Shown here in pieces: positions 1 to 6,315 of a DNA stretch of 11,124 nt (positions are counted from its first letter, which is position 1; each line of letters starts with the position of its first letter). The position numbers and the translations under genes are program-made. This stretch comes from Euryarchaeota archaeon UBA220 (GTDB lineage: Archaea > Thermoplasmatota > Poseidoniia > Poseidoniales > Thalassarchaeaceae): the NCBI GenBank assembly GCA_002501885.1, contig DAON01000008.1, positions 1 to 11,124 on the forward strand. Reading direction: 5' to 3'. The notes beneath the pieces are model-generated. The model did not search any database and was not told the DNA's origin. It saw only the letters and a list, made by a program, of their open reading frames with translations.

Positions 1-78
1 TGGTGGGCCCGCCAGGATTTGAACCTGGGTCTATTGGTCCCAAACCAACAAGCATTGGCCAGACTAACCCACGGGCCC
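1..78 (-). tRNA. tRNA-Pro (anticodon UGG), CCA encoded
   Basis: Read on the minus strand, this folds as a tRNA. The acceptor stem is a perfect seven-pair GGGCCCG/CGGGCCC, followed by discriminator A and an encoded CCA (bases 3-1). The T arm is CCAGG-TTCAAAT-CCTGG. The anticodon stem GTTGG/CCAAT closes the seven-base loop TTTGGGA, which puts TGG at positions 34-36, so it decodes proline CCN codons. The D loop carries the usual GG. The D stem is the weakest part, relying on G-U pairs and a U-U opposition, and the variable loop is only four bases. I see no intron. It lies 34 bp downstream of the zinc-ribbon gene on the same strand. The identity is firm from the anticodon, the T loop and the acceptor stem. 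Confidence 0.95.
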
Positions 79-112
79 GGATTGCGTTCCACTAGAGATG
101 CTGAGATGAAGG

Positions 113-553
113 TTACTGGAGCCAAGCCCAGAGATTGGGTGCCTTTCTAATGAGTATTCCTTCAACCTCTGCACTTCCAATTACCTGCTCTGCTGTTGGC
201 TCTTCATAACCCTCTTTGAGTAGTTCTCGTGATAGGAGTTCAACTGTGATAATCCCCTCAGAAGTGGTTGATTTTTGTAGAATTCTACGAATTGCCTCGG
301 GACCTCCTCTAGACATAGTTGCCTTAGTTTCCGCCTTTGCTTTCTGAATAGCAATTTTGGATTCAACCTCTTGTGCAATTCCCTCTGGGAGATTTGAACT
401 GGCTACAGCCTCAGATAATTGATCCGGAGTTTCAAAGAGTTTTGATTCGTAACCGTTTGTTGAGCCACAATGTGGACATGGTCGCTTAGTTCCTCTCGGT
501 GAGCCATAGGCACCCCCACAAGTGCAGCGGATAAGTGCCCAATGCTTCTCCAT
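113..553 (-). CDS. Zinc-ribbon protein (DUF1922/DUF5817-like) with winged-helix-like C-terminus
   Basis: A 146-residue cytosolic protein of unknown function. The N-terminus has a compact zinc ribbon: Cys10-x-Cys12 and Cys26-x-x-Cys29 followed by Gly. The stretch after it (about residues 34-50, charged and ending in a short helix) resembles the layout of the archaeal DUF1922/DUF5817 zinc-ribbon families. Residues about 50-80 are helical, with many Lys, Glu and Ala. Residues about 80-146 alternate helices and short hydrophobic strands in a way that would suit a winged helix, ending in a Trp-rich tail (NLWAWLQ). A ribbon plus winged helix suggests nucleic-acid binding, but that is inference. The ATG at 551-553 has no strong Shine-Dalgarno sequence. 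The gene may be co-transcribed with the tRNA-Pro gene downstream. Family assignment is by remembered motif similarity only. Confidence 0.8.
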   Translation of the reverse strand: MEKHWALIRCTCGGAYGSPRGTKRPCPHCGSTNGYESKLFETPDQLSEAVASSNLPEGIAQEVESKIAIQKAKAETKATMSRGGPEAIRRILQKSTTSEGIITVELLSRELLKEGYEEPTAEQVIGSAEVEGILIRKAPNLWAWLQ

Positions 554-611
554 GACCGAACCGAGTTATCGAAGTACAATAGTTTGTCCTCAAGAAGTTA
601 GTTAATCGAAA

Positions 612-734
612 CAAGATTTATGTTCAAGATTGTACACGCAATACCATGTGCTTGACATGCGGAGTTATCATGACCACTGATCCAAGATCTAGGAGATACA
701 GAATCTTGGACATGGGATGTATGGCATAATCTTG
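612..734. promoter_or_regulatory. Cluster of CAAGATT-type motifs in a divergent spacer
   Basis: This lies in the 233-bp spacer between two genes that read away from each other (starts at 553 and 787). The seven-mer CAAGATT occurs exactly at 612-618 and 625-631, and its reverse complement AATCTTG exactly at 702-708 and 728-734. A fifth, near-exact copy (CAAGATC) lies at 683-689. Copy spacing is 13 bp on the left and 26 bp on the right. The middle copies form a perfect inverted repeat, TCCAAGAT (681-688) against ATCTTGGA (703-710), with a 14-base loop. The arrangement resembles an operator with repeated protein-binding sites, but no binding protein is identified and chance is not excluded. Confidence 0.35.
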
Positions 735-756
735 AGAATCAAATAGGTCCCATGAA

Positions 757-777
757 GGGGCATTTGATGAATACCCC
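757..777 (+). promoter_or_regulatory. Small hairpin just upstream of the 787 start codon
   Basis: GGGG (757-760) can pair with CCCC (774-777) and ATT (762-764) with AAT (770-772). This leaves one C-A mismatch and a five-base loop, TGATG. The hairpin ends nine bases before the ATG at 787, in a spot where it could affect ribosome access if the transcript includes it. No transcription start is known, so a regulatory role is speculative. Confidence 0.25.
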
Positions 778-786
778 CCTCCTAGG

Positions 787-1062
787 ATGGTTGTGCGTGC
801 TCGCGTATTCTGTGGTTGGTTGCTGGCAGTAACATTCATCCTTATGTCTGGCAAATCTTTCGCAGAAAATGGTGATTTTACCACTGAGTCTTGGGGTTTT
901 CTACTACTAACTCCACTTGCTTTTGCTCTAGCACTTAGTCCAAGCATGCCTTGGGAAAGTACAGAATCAGGAAATCATGATTGGGAAGATGAAGATGAAA
1001 CTGATTCAGTGACTAAAGTTCCCGATCCTGAAGAATCTGGTTTCGATGTGCCTGTCCTATGA
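787..1062 (+). CDS. Small membrane protein with acidic tail, unknown function
   Basis: A 91-residue protein I do not recognise. Residues about 8-22 form a hydrophobic segment after a basic start (MVVRAR), ending in SGKSFAENG. This could be a signal peptide with cleavage near the SFA-E junction, or a first membrane helix. Residues about 36-52 (GFLLLTPLAFALALSPS) form a second hydrophobic segment. The last 38 residues are hydrophilic and strongly acidic, with a D/E-rich stretch at about 65-73. The likely topology is a short inner loop or a cleaved leader, one membrane anchor and an acidic tail. There is no clear Shine-Dalgarno sequence; AGG directly abuts the ATG. The TGA stop at 1060-1062 directly abuts the stop codon of fttA on the other strand. 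It is probably a real gene given its coherent composition, but no homologue is known to me. Confidence 0.6.
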   Translation: MVVRARVFCGWLLAVTFILMSGKSFAENGDFTTESWGFLLLTPLAFALALSPSMPWESTESGNHDWEDEDETDSVTKVPDPEESGFDVPVL

Positions 1063-2979
1063 TTATGTCAGCCTAAGTGTCTCTAGGTTAGCAGGAGCAT
1101 ATGTCTGAACTCTGAACCTCTCCCTCAAACCTTGACGGAATGCGTTACAAGTCTGAGGATCTCCGTGATGGCAAATAATTTTTCGAGGTGTTGGATTCAA
1201 TGCGGAGACATAGTCGAATAGTTGGTTCCTGTCGGAATGTCCGCTGAATCCGTCGATTGTAACGGTGTTACATCGAACATCCACCATCAGAGTTTGGCCG
1301 CCATCGGAAAGCGGAACCTGTGGGTGCCCCTGTTGAAGACGCCTGCCGAGGGTGCCTGATGCCTGATAGCCAACAAAACATAGAGTGTTGCCAGGCTCAG
1401 GTGCCCAGTGCTTGAAGTACTCAACAATTGGCCCTCCTGTCATCATCCCACTAGTAGCTAGAACAATGCAAGGACTTGGGTCCAGTAGAATGCTCTCACG
1501 CTGATCTCTTGATTCTACTTGCTTGAACCAAGGAGAGTTGAAAGGATTCTCTGAGCCACCCTTCAGCATCTTCCCTCTAAGATCACGATTTAGGAAATTC
1601 GGGTGGCTCGAATGAATAGCGGTGGCTTCTGCAATCATACCATCCAACCAGACAGTAACAGGCTTGATGTTACCCGATTTGAATAATTGATCAATAGCTA
1701 TCATTACTTCTTGCGAGCGACCCACGGCAAATACAGGGCAGAATATCTTACTTCCTCTACCGAGCGAGTCTTGAATCAAATCCTGCAATTCCTGACTGGC
1801 TTGCTGCCTAGATGGTTGGATGTCTTGAGGGCCTCCATAGGTAGACTCGATCACCAGAGTCTCCACTTTGGGGAACCTTACTGTAGCTGCATCGAAAAGC
1901 CACGATTTCTCATACTTGATATCGCCTGAGAAAAGCAACTTGTGCTCGCCCTTACCTTCGCCAATTTGCATATATACGCTAGAGGAACCGAGAATATGCC
2001 CGGCATTCTCCATTGTCATTTTGATATCTGGTGAAATATCGGTTTTATCCCCCCAATTGACATCTACAATGTGCTTGATACATTCTTGGATATCGGCCTT
2101 GGAATATGGTGACTCGTTACCTTCTGCCTGTGCCACTTTGATGTAGTCTATTTGTAAGAGTGTCATTAAATCTCGAGTCGGAGGCGTACAGTAGACTGGC
2201 CCTCTGTACCCATACTTGAACAGGACTGGTAACATACCGATATGGTCAATATGGGCGTGGGTGATTACAATTGCATCAAGATTGTCTAGTGGCAATAGTT
2301 CAGGAGCAGTAAAGAAAGGTTCTACTTCGCTTCGATTAGTTGTCGGCTTAGCTCCACAGTCTACTAGAACCTTAGATTCGTTTGTTGTCACAAGATGCAT
2401 TGCTCTGCCGACTTCACGGTATGAGCCAAGGGCTGTAACTCGAACCCATGGCTCCCCCGGCCTTGGAGGCCGATAGATTCTAGTTCCAAATTTCCTCATT
2501 AGGGACTTTCTATCTTCGGCCATCTCCTTTCTGTATCTCCTTATATCATGCTGAGTCCTGCTCTCAATTGCAGGAGCTCTGACAACATCGACTAGCCATC
2601 CAATTTCATCCCTTAGAGACTTGATGTTTGAGCCCTTGGGCCCCACAGCTGCCGAGGGGTCGTCACACTCAAGAATAACCTGACATATTGCAGGATCTAG
2701 CCAAGTTTTGCGTAGCTTTGCCTCATCCGGAATGAATTTGAGAATTGCGTCGTGTACGGCACTTTCATCTGCGAGGAGATCGGGGTGCGGACGAATTACG
2801 ATTCGTCGTTTTACTGCCTTAGCGATTCGAACAGTCAAGTTGTCACCCGAGCCACCGAATGCAGAAGGCTGATCAGTGATAATGGAGATTGAACCCGCTT
2901 CTAAATCGACTTCATAGTTGATATCGCTAGGCACCAGCTTGGATATCTTCTTCTTTAATTCGCTCAGTGTAAGTCTCAA
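1063..2979 (-). CDS. fttA: Archaeal transcription termination factor / beta-CASP ribonuclease FttA (aCPSF1)
   Basis: A KH/metallo-beta-lactamase/beta-CASP endo- and exoribonuclease that cuts nascent RNA and releases archaeal RNA polymerase. It is the archaeal counterpart of CPSF73. The 638-residue length is typical of the family. Residues about 1-140 hold the KH-type RNA-binding region, including a GPKG loop at 113-116. Metal and active-site motifs follow in order: HAHIDH (241-246), GHILGSS with His328, FSGD with Asp352, EST (378-380) with YGG, FAVGRSQE (417-424), the ATSGMMTGGP block (508-517), FSGHSD with His581, and HHGD with His605. All expected zinc ligands appear present. No in-frame ATG lies near the start. 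An in-frame stop sits 24 bp upstream, so the start is most likely the TTG at 2977-2979, with a weak GGATGTGA ahead of it. It lies 70 bp downstream of psmB on the same strand, a neighbourhood also known from methanogens such as Methanocaldococcus. Confidence 0.96.
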   Translation of the reverse strand: MRLTLSELKKKISKLVPSDINYEVDLEAGSISIITDQPSAFGGSGDNLTVRIAKAVKRRIVIRPHPDLLADESAVHDAILKFIPDEAKLRKTWLDPAICQVILECDDPSAAVGPKGSNIKSLRDEIGWLVDVVRAPAIESRTQHDIRRYRKEMAEDRKSLMRKFGTRIYRPPRPGEPWVRVTALGSYREVGRAMHLVTTNESKVLVDCGAKPTTNRSEVEPFFTAPELLPLDNLDAIVITHAHIDHIGMLPVLFKYGYRGPVYCTPPTRDLMTLLQIDYIKVAQAEGNESPYSKADIQECIKHIVDVNWGDKTDISPDIKMTMENAGHILGSSSVYMQIGEGKGEHKLLFSGDIKYEKSWLFDAATVRFPKVETLVIESTYGGPQDIQPSRQQASQELQDLIQDSLGRGSKIFCPVFAVGRSQEVMIAIDQLFKSGNIKPVTVWLDGMIAEATAIHSSHPNFLNRDLRGKMLKGGSENPFNSPWFKQVESRDQRESILLDPSPCIVLATSGMMTGGPIVEYFKHWAPEPGNTLCFVGYQASGTLGRRLQQGHPQVPLSDGGQTLMVDVRCNTVTIDGFSGHSDRNQLFDYVSALNPTPRKIICHHGDPQTCNAFRQGLRERFRVQTYAPANLETLRLT

Positions 2980-3049
2980 TTTTTCACATCCATGGTGAAC
3001 TCACGGTAGCGCTGTCACCCGAAGGGGCGTATGGCACTAGGCCGGGAGT

Positions 3050-3676
3050 TTAGATTGTGGACAATAGGTTGTTGACTTCTTCCTCAGACAACTGTTGATA
3101 GCCGCCATCTGCGGTAATCACTGCTAAGTCCATCCCATTGCCGCTAGCTGCATCTCTTTGAGCGGAAGCAAGCAATGCCTTGGCGGCTACCTTGAGTGCT
3201 TGTTCTTGTGACATGTTCTCTGAGAACTGGTCTTCTAGAACTCCGTACATGTACGGACTACCCGAACCTGTAGCGCAATAAGCATCAGGGATTGATCCTC
3301 CTGCTGAATCAATACTGTACACGCTTGATCCGGAATCATCGACACCCACGATGAGTAATTGCACATAGTGCGGTCGGCCTACGAGAATATTAGCAGTCAG
3401 TGTAGCCGCACCCTTCACTGTCATCGCCTTTCCGTGCTTGAGTTCGTAGAGTCTTAGTTCTGCAGTAAGTGTGCGTGAAAGTGCTTGAGCATGTCCAACA
3501 AGTCCCGCGGTAGTCAAAGCAACTGAATTTGAAATCTGGAAGAGTTTCTTAACGCTCTTGTTTGCGATAAAATGTCCCATGGTTGCTCTATGGTCAGCAC
3601 CGACTACGACGCCTCCATCAAAGGTGATTCCGATTGTGCTAGTACCTGTCTTGACTACATCGGCGCTTTCGTTCAT
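3050..3676 (-). CDS. psmB: Proteasome subunit beta (catalytic)
   Basis: The catalytic beta subunit of the 20S proteasome, a threonine protease that degrades unfolded or tagged proteins in the cytosol. From the start chosen here it has 208 residues with an 11-residue propeptide. Cleavage at the Gly-Thr bond would expose Thr12 as the nucleophile (Thr1 of the mature chain). Asp28 and Lys44 then fall exactly at mature positions 17 and 33, and Ser140 at mature 129. The RDAASG block (Asp175, Ser178) supplies the Asp166/Ser169 pair, shifted by two residues. The ATG at 3674-3676 is preferred because AAGGTGA stands four bases ahead of it. A start nine codons further upstream (3703) is possible but would run through that ribosome site. 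It probably shares a transcript with fttA downstream and diverges from sepF. Confidence 0.96.
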   Translation of the reverse strand: MNESADVVKTGTSTIGITFDGGVVVGADHRATMGHFIANKSVKKLFQISNSVALTTAGLVGHAQALSRTLTAELRLYELKHGKAMTVKGAATLTANILVGRPHYVQLLIVGVDDSGSSVYSIDSAGGSIPDAYCATGSGSPYMYGVLEDQFSENMSQEQALKVAAKALLASAQRDAASGNGMDLAVITADGGYQQLSEEEVNNLLSTI

Positions 3677-3680
3677 GATT

Positions 3681-3687
3681 TCACCTT
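3681..3687 (-). promoter_or_regulatory. Shine-Dalgarno sequence of psmB
   Basis: AAGGTGA on the minus strand, four bases before the ATG at 3674-3676. It decides the start of psmB against the longer in-frame reading from 3703. Confidence 0.7.
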
Positions 3688-3835
3688 GCTGAAGTCCCAG
3701 CAACCGGTTCTCGGTTCAGGACCCTTATCAATGCGACGGGGGTGCAGACTGGATATAGTAGCAATGGTGTCTAATCGTGATTTGCGATGATATTGGAACC
3801 GCAGAAGTCAAGACCGCGCGCAATAGCGCCCTGTT
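3688..3835. promoter_or_regulatory. Divergent spacer between psmB and sepF
   Basis: About 150 bp separating two genes that read apart, so the promoters of both the psmB-fttA and sepF-zpr1 units should lie here. An eight-base palindrome, AACCGGTT, sits at 3702-3709 with a partial repeat (CTCGGTTC) beside it. Loose TATA-like stretches are visible (TTATCA around 3725, GATATAG around 3752, GATATTGG around 3788), but none matches an archaeal TATA box well enough to call. The promoter role is inferred from gene orientation. Confidence 0.4.
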
Positions 3836-4252
3836 ATGGCTAGGGAAGATGGCAGTGAGCCTCGCTGGATAGAGATGCCCAGCGTCAATGATGCTCCAGG
3901 ATATGATCTAGAGCCCGGCCAAAACTATCATGATCTTGGAGAGCGTTATCCTGACGCCCCGGTTCCTAGAGGCATCAAGGATGCAATTGTTCATCGTGCG
4001 GTACTCGATGACATTACGGGTGTATCGAAAGTAATGGACTGGGTCTCCGATGGTGATTTGGTAATTGTTGAGATGAGTAATCTATTGACTCGTGAGCTTG
4101 AATTACAGACTACGGTTGAAAGGATTCGTGATTTTGTTGAAGAGGATATTTCTGGAGAAGTTGTGAGATTGGGAGATTCTAGACTACTTCTACTGCCTAA
4201 TGATTTTGAAAGTGTCAAAGGACCCGAGAGGGGTTCTTCTTCGTACTATTGA
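3836..4252 (+). CDS. sepF: SepF-like cell division protein
   Basis: A 138-residue protein whose C-terminal half (about residues 50-125) matches the SepF fold. The order is a short strand, a helix with GVSKVMDWVSDGDLVIVEMS, a long helix around TRELELQTTVERIRDFVEE, then SGEVVRLGDSRLLLLP, the beta hairpin typical of the family. In archaea with FtsZ, SepF anchors the FtsZ ring to the membrane and forms dimers. The N-terminal 45 residues are polar and proline-rich (SEPRWIEMPSVND and onward). I see no clear amphipathic helix of the kind that usually targets SepF to the membrane. An in-frame TAG at 3824-3826 rules out a longer start. No strong Shine-Dalgarno sequence precedes the ATG. The zpr1 gene follows after eight bases. 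The fold assignment is fairly sure; the membrane-anchor role is less so. Confidence 0.85.
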   Translation: MAREDGSEPRWIEMPSVNDAPGYDLEPGQNYHDLGERYPDAPVPRGIKDAIVHRAVLDDITGVSKVMDWVSDGDLVIVEMSNLLTRELELQTTVERIRDFVEEDISGEVVRLGDSRLLLLPNDFESVKGPERGSSSYY

Positions 4253-4255
4253 GGA
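4250..4255 (+). promoter_or_regulatory. Shine-Dalgarno of zpr1 overlapping the sepF stop
   Basis: TGAGGA: the sepF stop codon TGA (4250-4252) is part of the GAGGA ribosome site (4251-4255), five bases before the zpr1 ATG at 4261. This favours translational coupling and fixes the zpr1 start at 4261 rather than the TTG at 4249. Confidence 0.6.
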
Positions 4256-4260
4256 ATAAT

Positions 4261-4845
4261 ATGGAGAGTAAAATTGAGCAGCCATGTCCGGTGTGTCACT
4301 CGAATAGTGGCCTCACTATGATTGCACACACAACTGAGATTCCATATTTCGGCGAGCATACGCAGCTGACTGTTGTTTGTGATGCATGTGGATGGAAACA
4401 TACGGATTTTATTCCTGCCGAAGGAAAGAAACCTGGGTCGTGGAGTTTGCAAATCGATTCTGCCGGCCATATGTCCACAAGGATTGTGCGCTCGGGGACT
4501 TGTACCGTCAGAATAGTTGAGTTGGATCTAGAAGCTTCACCAGGAGGTGCATCGACCGGATATGTGTCAAATATCGAGGGAGTTCTTATCAGATTTGAAG
4601 ATGTGATTCGGACACTCATGAGTGATGCAGACGATGAAGTTCTGGAAAAGTGTGTTGAATTACTAGCCACTTTGGCTCTAGTAAGAGAGGGTGAATACTC
4701 AATAGAGCTCCAATTGTTAGATCCCATGGGTCACAGTCAGATTTTGCATGAGGATGCAATTCCTAGGGAGCTCTCCGAAGAAGAGGCTTCTATGCTTGAT
4801 TCGGGGCCCTCTGTACCGGTATTCGATTCTAGCGAATTATCCTAA
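4261..4845 (+). CDS. ZPR1 zinc-finger domain protein
   Basis: A 194-residue archaeal single-domain ZPR1 protein. The N-terminal zinc finger has Cys9-x-x-Cys12 and Cys40-x-x-Cys43, with the family signature TEIPYFGE (24-32 region) between them. The following beta-rich domain contains RIVRSGTCTVRIVELDLE (about 74-91), then PGG and GYVSNIEGVL (100-109), as expected for ZPR1. The C-terminal 60 residues are acidic, with helices and an E-rich tail. Eukaryotic ZPR1 carries two such modules and assists folding of elongation factor 1A; a similar job with aEF1A in archaea is an inference. It is the second gene after sepF, with a stop-overlapping ribosome site. Its TAA stop overlaps the stop codon of convergent trpS. 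Confidence 0.9.
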   Translation: MESKIEQPCPVCHSNSGLTMIAHTTEIPYFGEHTQLTVVCDACGWKHTDFIPAEGKKPGSWSLQIDSAGHMSTRIVRSGTCTVRIVELDLEASPGGASTGYVSNIEGVLIRFEDVIRTLMSDADDEVLEKCVELLATLALVREGEYSIELQLLDPMGHSQILHEDAIPRELSEEEASMLDSGPSVPVFDSSELS

Positions 4846-6218
4846 AGGGCATCAGGGGCAAGGAACTCATCCAACCTATCTGACCACATTTCCCGACGCT
4901 CTGATAAGCCCTGTAACCATTCCCATGCCTTGTCTATGCAAACTTGCTTCATTTCACCGGCTAGCATTCTTCCACTCTCATATTCTGATTTGATTTCTAG
5001 AAGGGCGTTGTCGTCACGCTCAAAGAAGAATTGTAGATATTGGAAAGCTACATCCTTGGAACAATCTCCGCCAATGCGGCGGTGTTCCTCAATAGTGGGT
5101 TGACCTCCACTGAATGACCTCTTGATTTTGCGTTCAAGATCTTCAAAAGATTCATCCATGAAAATCGTCGTCTCTGGCTGGGAAGATGACATCTTGTCGC
5201 CAGTAAGTCCGACTGCAAAGCGGTGATATGTCGAACATGGAGGCATTAGGCCCATGCCGCCCATTTCTCGCTCCAATGCTAGTAGGCACATACGAATACT
5301 AGCGATATCAGCAATATTGGCTCCGGGAATCACTAAGGTTCCGTGTTTATGATTGGCAATTAGATCAGAATAACCCAGAGGAGAGATTGCAGCCATAATC
5401 CGATTGAACAGAGTCTTTCTAGACTCGACATCCACCTTTCCTCCAATCATTCCCAAAGCATTCTGATTACCGTCTTGCACAGATAATGCAATGGTAACTC
5501 CTCCTTTTGAACGGGGTTTGACATTAAACCAATGAGTCTTGCCAGCAATGCCACGAGTAAGCCTGAGATGTGGGTCCTGATCAATACCTACGGGGACTAC
5601 AATCGGCCGGAGGCCACCAAATTCTTCGAGTTGTGGATGTATGATGTCACCGACTTGTACTAGTGGGGCTTGAACATGGGCAAGATTAGTATCTCCTTCA
5701 AACCCGTATATTGCCTCAAACTCAGAAAGATTGGTTCTGCGACCAAGTGTGAATGCGAGTCTCTGGACCTCAGGACGAGAGCTTTGAAAGTACACATTGG
5801 TATTTTCGGGATCTAGTCCTAAGGCTGCATAATTCATGATATACTCTTCTATCGCAGTTTTTCTGCCTGTCTCAAGAGAGGTGTCCCTGGTAGCTAGAGC
5901 TTCAAGATCCGCTACAGTGACAGTGATGTCTGCGCCTTGCTCTTGGAACCACTTGACTTGGTCGATAACCATAGAGTGGCCTAGATGCATTCTGCCACTG
6001 GGCATCAATCCGGTCAATACACCAAAAGGCTCGGAACGCTTCATACATCCTAGAACTACATCGAGATCTCGGTGTGCAAATACAATTCCTCTCCGGTGTA
6101 ACATGCCCGGATTAGGGAGACTAGAGACATCTACTGAACCAAGACCAAATTGTTCGATTATCCTGGCATAGTCTTGTGACTGTTCTGATGACCATGGGTC
6201 AATGCGGCCTCCTGCCAT
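4842..6218 (-). CDS. trpS: Tryptophanyl-tRNA synthetase, archaeal type
   Basis: A class I aminoacyl-tRNA synthetase that charges tRNA-Trp with tryptophan at the cost of ATP. It has 458 residues, within the archaeal range. The N-terminal segment RRGIVFAHRDLD (42-53) is characteristic of archaeal TrpRS. The Rossmann fold follows with PSGRMHLGH (73-81; the HIGH motif reads HLGH, 78-81). The segment NLSEFEAIYGFEGDTN (163-178) and PVGIDQDPHLRL (209-220) mark the tryptophan/AMP site region. The second ATP signature is KMSSS (342-346), the usual archaeal TrpRS form of KMSKS. A helical C-terminal domain follows and appears complete. The ATG at 6216-6218 has AGGGG just upstream. The stop overlaps the zpr1 stop on the opposite strand. 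The gene diverges from the dehydrogenase gene across a 97-bp spacer. Confidence 0.95.
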   Translation of the reverse strand: MAGGRIDPWSSEQSQDYARIIEQFGLGSVDVSSLPNPGMLHRRGIVFAHRDLDVVLGCMKRSEPFGVLTGLMPSGRMHLGHSMVIDQVKWFQEQGADITVTVADLEALATRDTSLETGRKTAIEEYIMNYAALGLDPENTNVYFQSSRPEVQRLAFTLGRRTNLSEFEAIYGFEGDTNLAHVQAPLVQVGDIIHPQLEEFGGLRPIVVPVGIDQDPHLRLTRGIAGKTHWFNVKPRSKGGVTIALSVQDGNQNALGMIGGKVDVESRKTLFNRIMAAISPLGYSDLIANHKHGTLVIPGANIADIASIRMCLLALEREMGGMGLMPPCSTYHRFAVGLTGDKMSSSQPETTIFMDESFEDLERKIKRSFSGGQPTIEEHRRIGGDCSKDVAFQYLQFFFERDDNALLEIKSEYESGRMLAGEMKQVCIDKAWEWLQGLSERREMWSDRLDEFLAPDAL

Positions 6219-6315
6219 GCCCCTAGGCCAGCGATTCCCTCAATCAAGGCATCGACGCTATAGACCTTCAAAGGGCAACCATTAGACAAAATACGGGAAA
6301 CCGACTCGAGGAATT
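6219..6315. promoter_or_regulatory. Divergent spacer between trpS and the dehydrogenase gene
   Basis: A 97-bp spacer that should carry the promoters of two genes reading apart. CTATAG near 6258 is the only TATA-like core, and it could serve either direction. A clear GAGGA (6308-6312) stands three bases before the plus-strand ATG at 6316. No other structure is seen. Confidence 0.4.

Noticed and set aside
624..947. A 107-codon open reading frame on the minus strand.
   Set aside because: It runs through the spacer and opposite the small membrane protein gene, with a low-complexity, unpatterned protein. It has no domain or ribosome site and looks like a shadow frame.
3674..3703. A longer proteasome beta subunit starting at 3703.
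   Set aside because: The extra nine codons would run through AAGGTGA, which is a well-placed ribosome site for the ATG at 3674-3676.
4296..4727. A 143-codon open frame antisense to zpr1.
   Set aside because: It lies entirely opposite a well-supported gene and has no recognisable motif. The zinc-finger signature is on the plus strand.
5177..5195. KMSSS in place of KMSKS in tryptophanyl-tRNA synthetase, as a possible loss of function.
   Set aside because: KMSSS is the usual form in archaeal tryptophanyl-tRNA synthetases, so it is not a defect.
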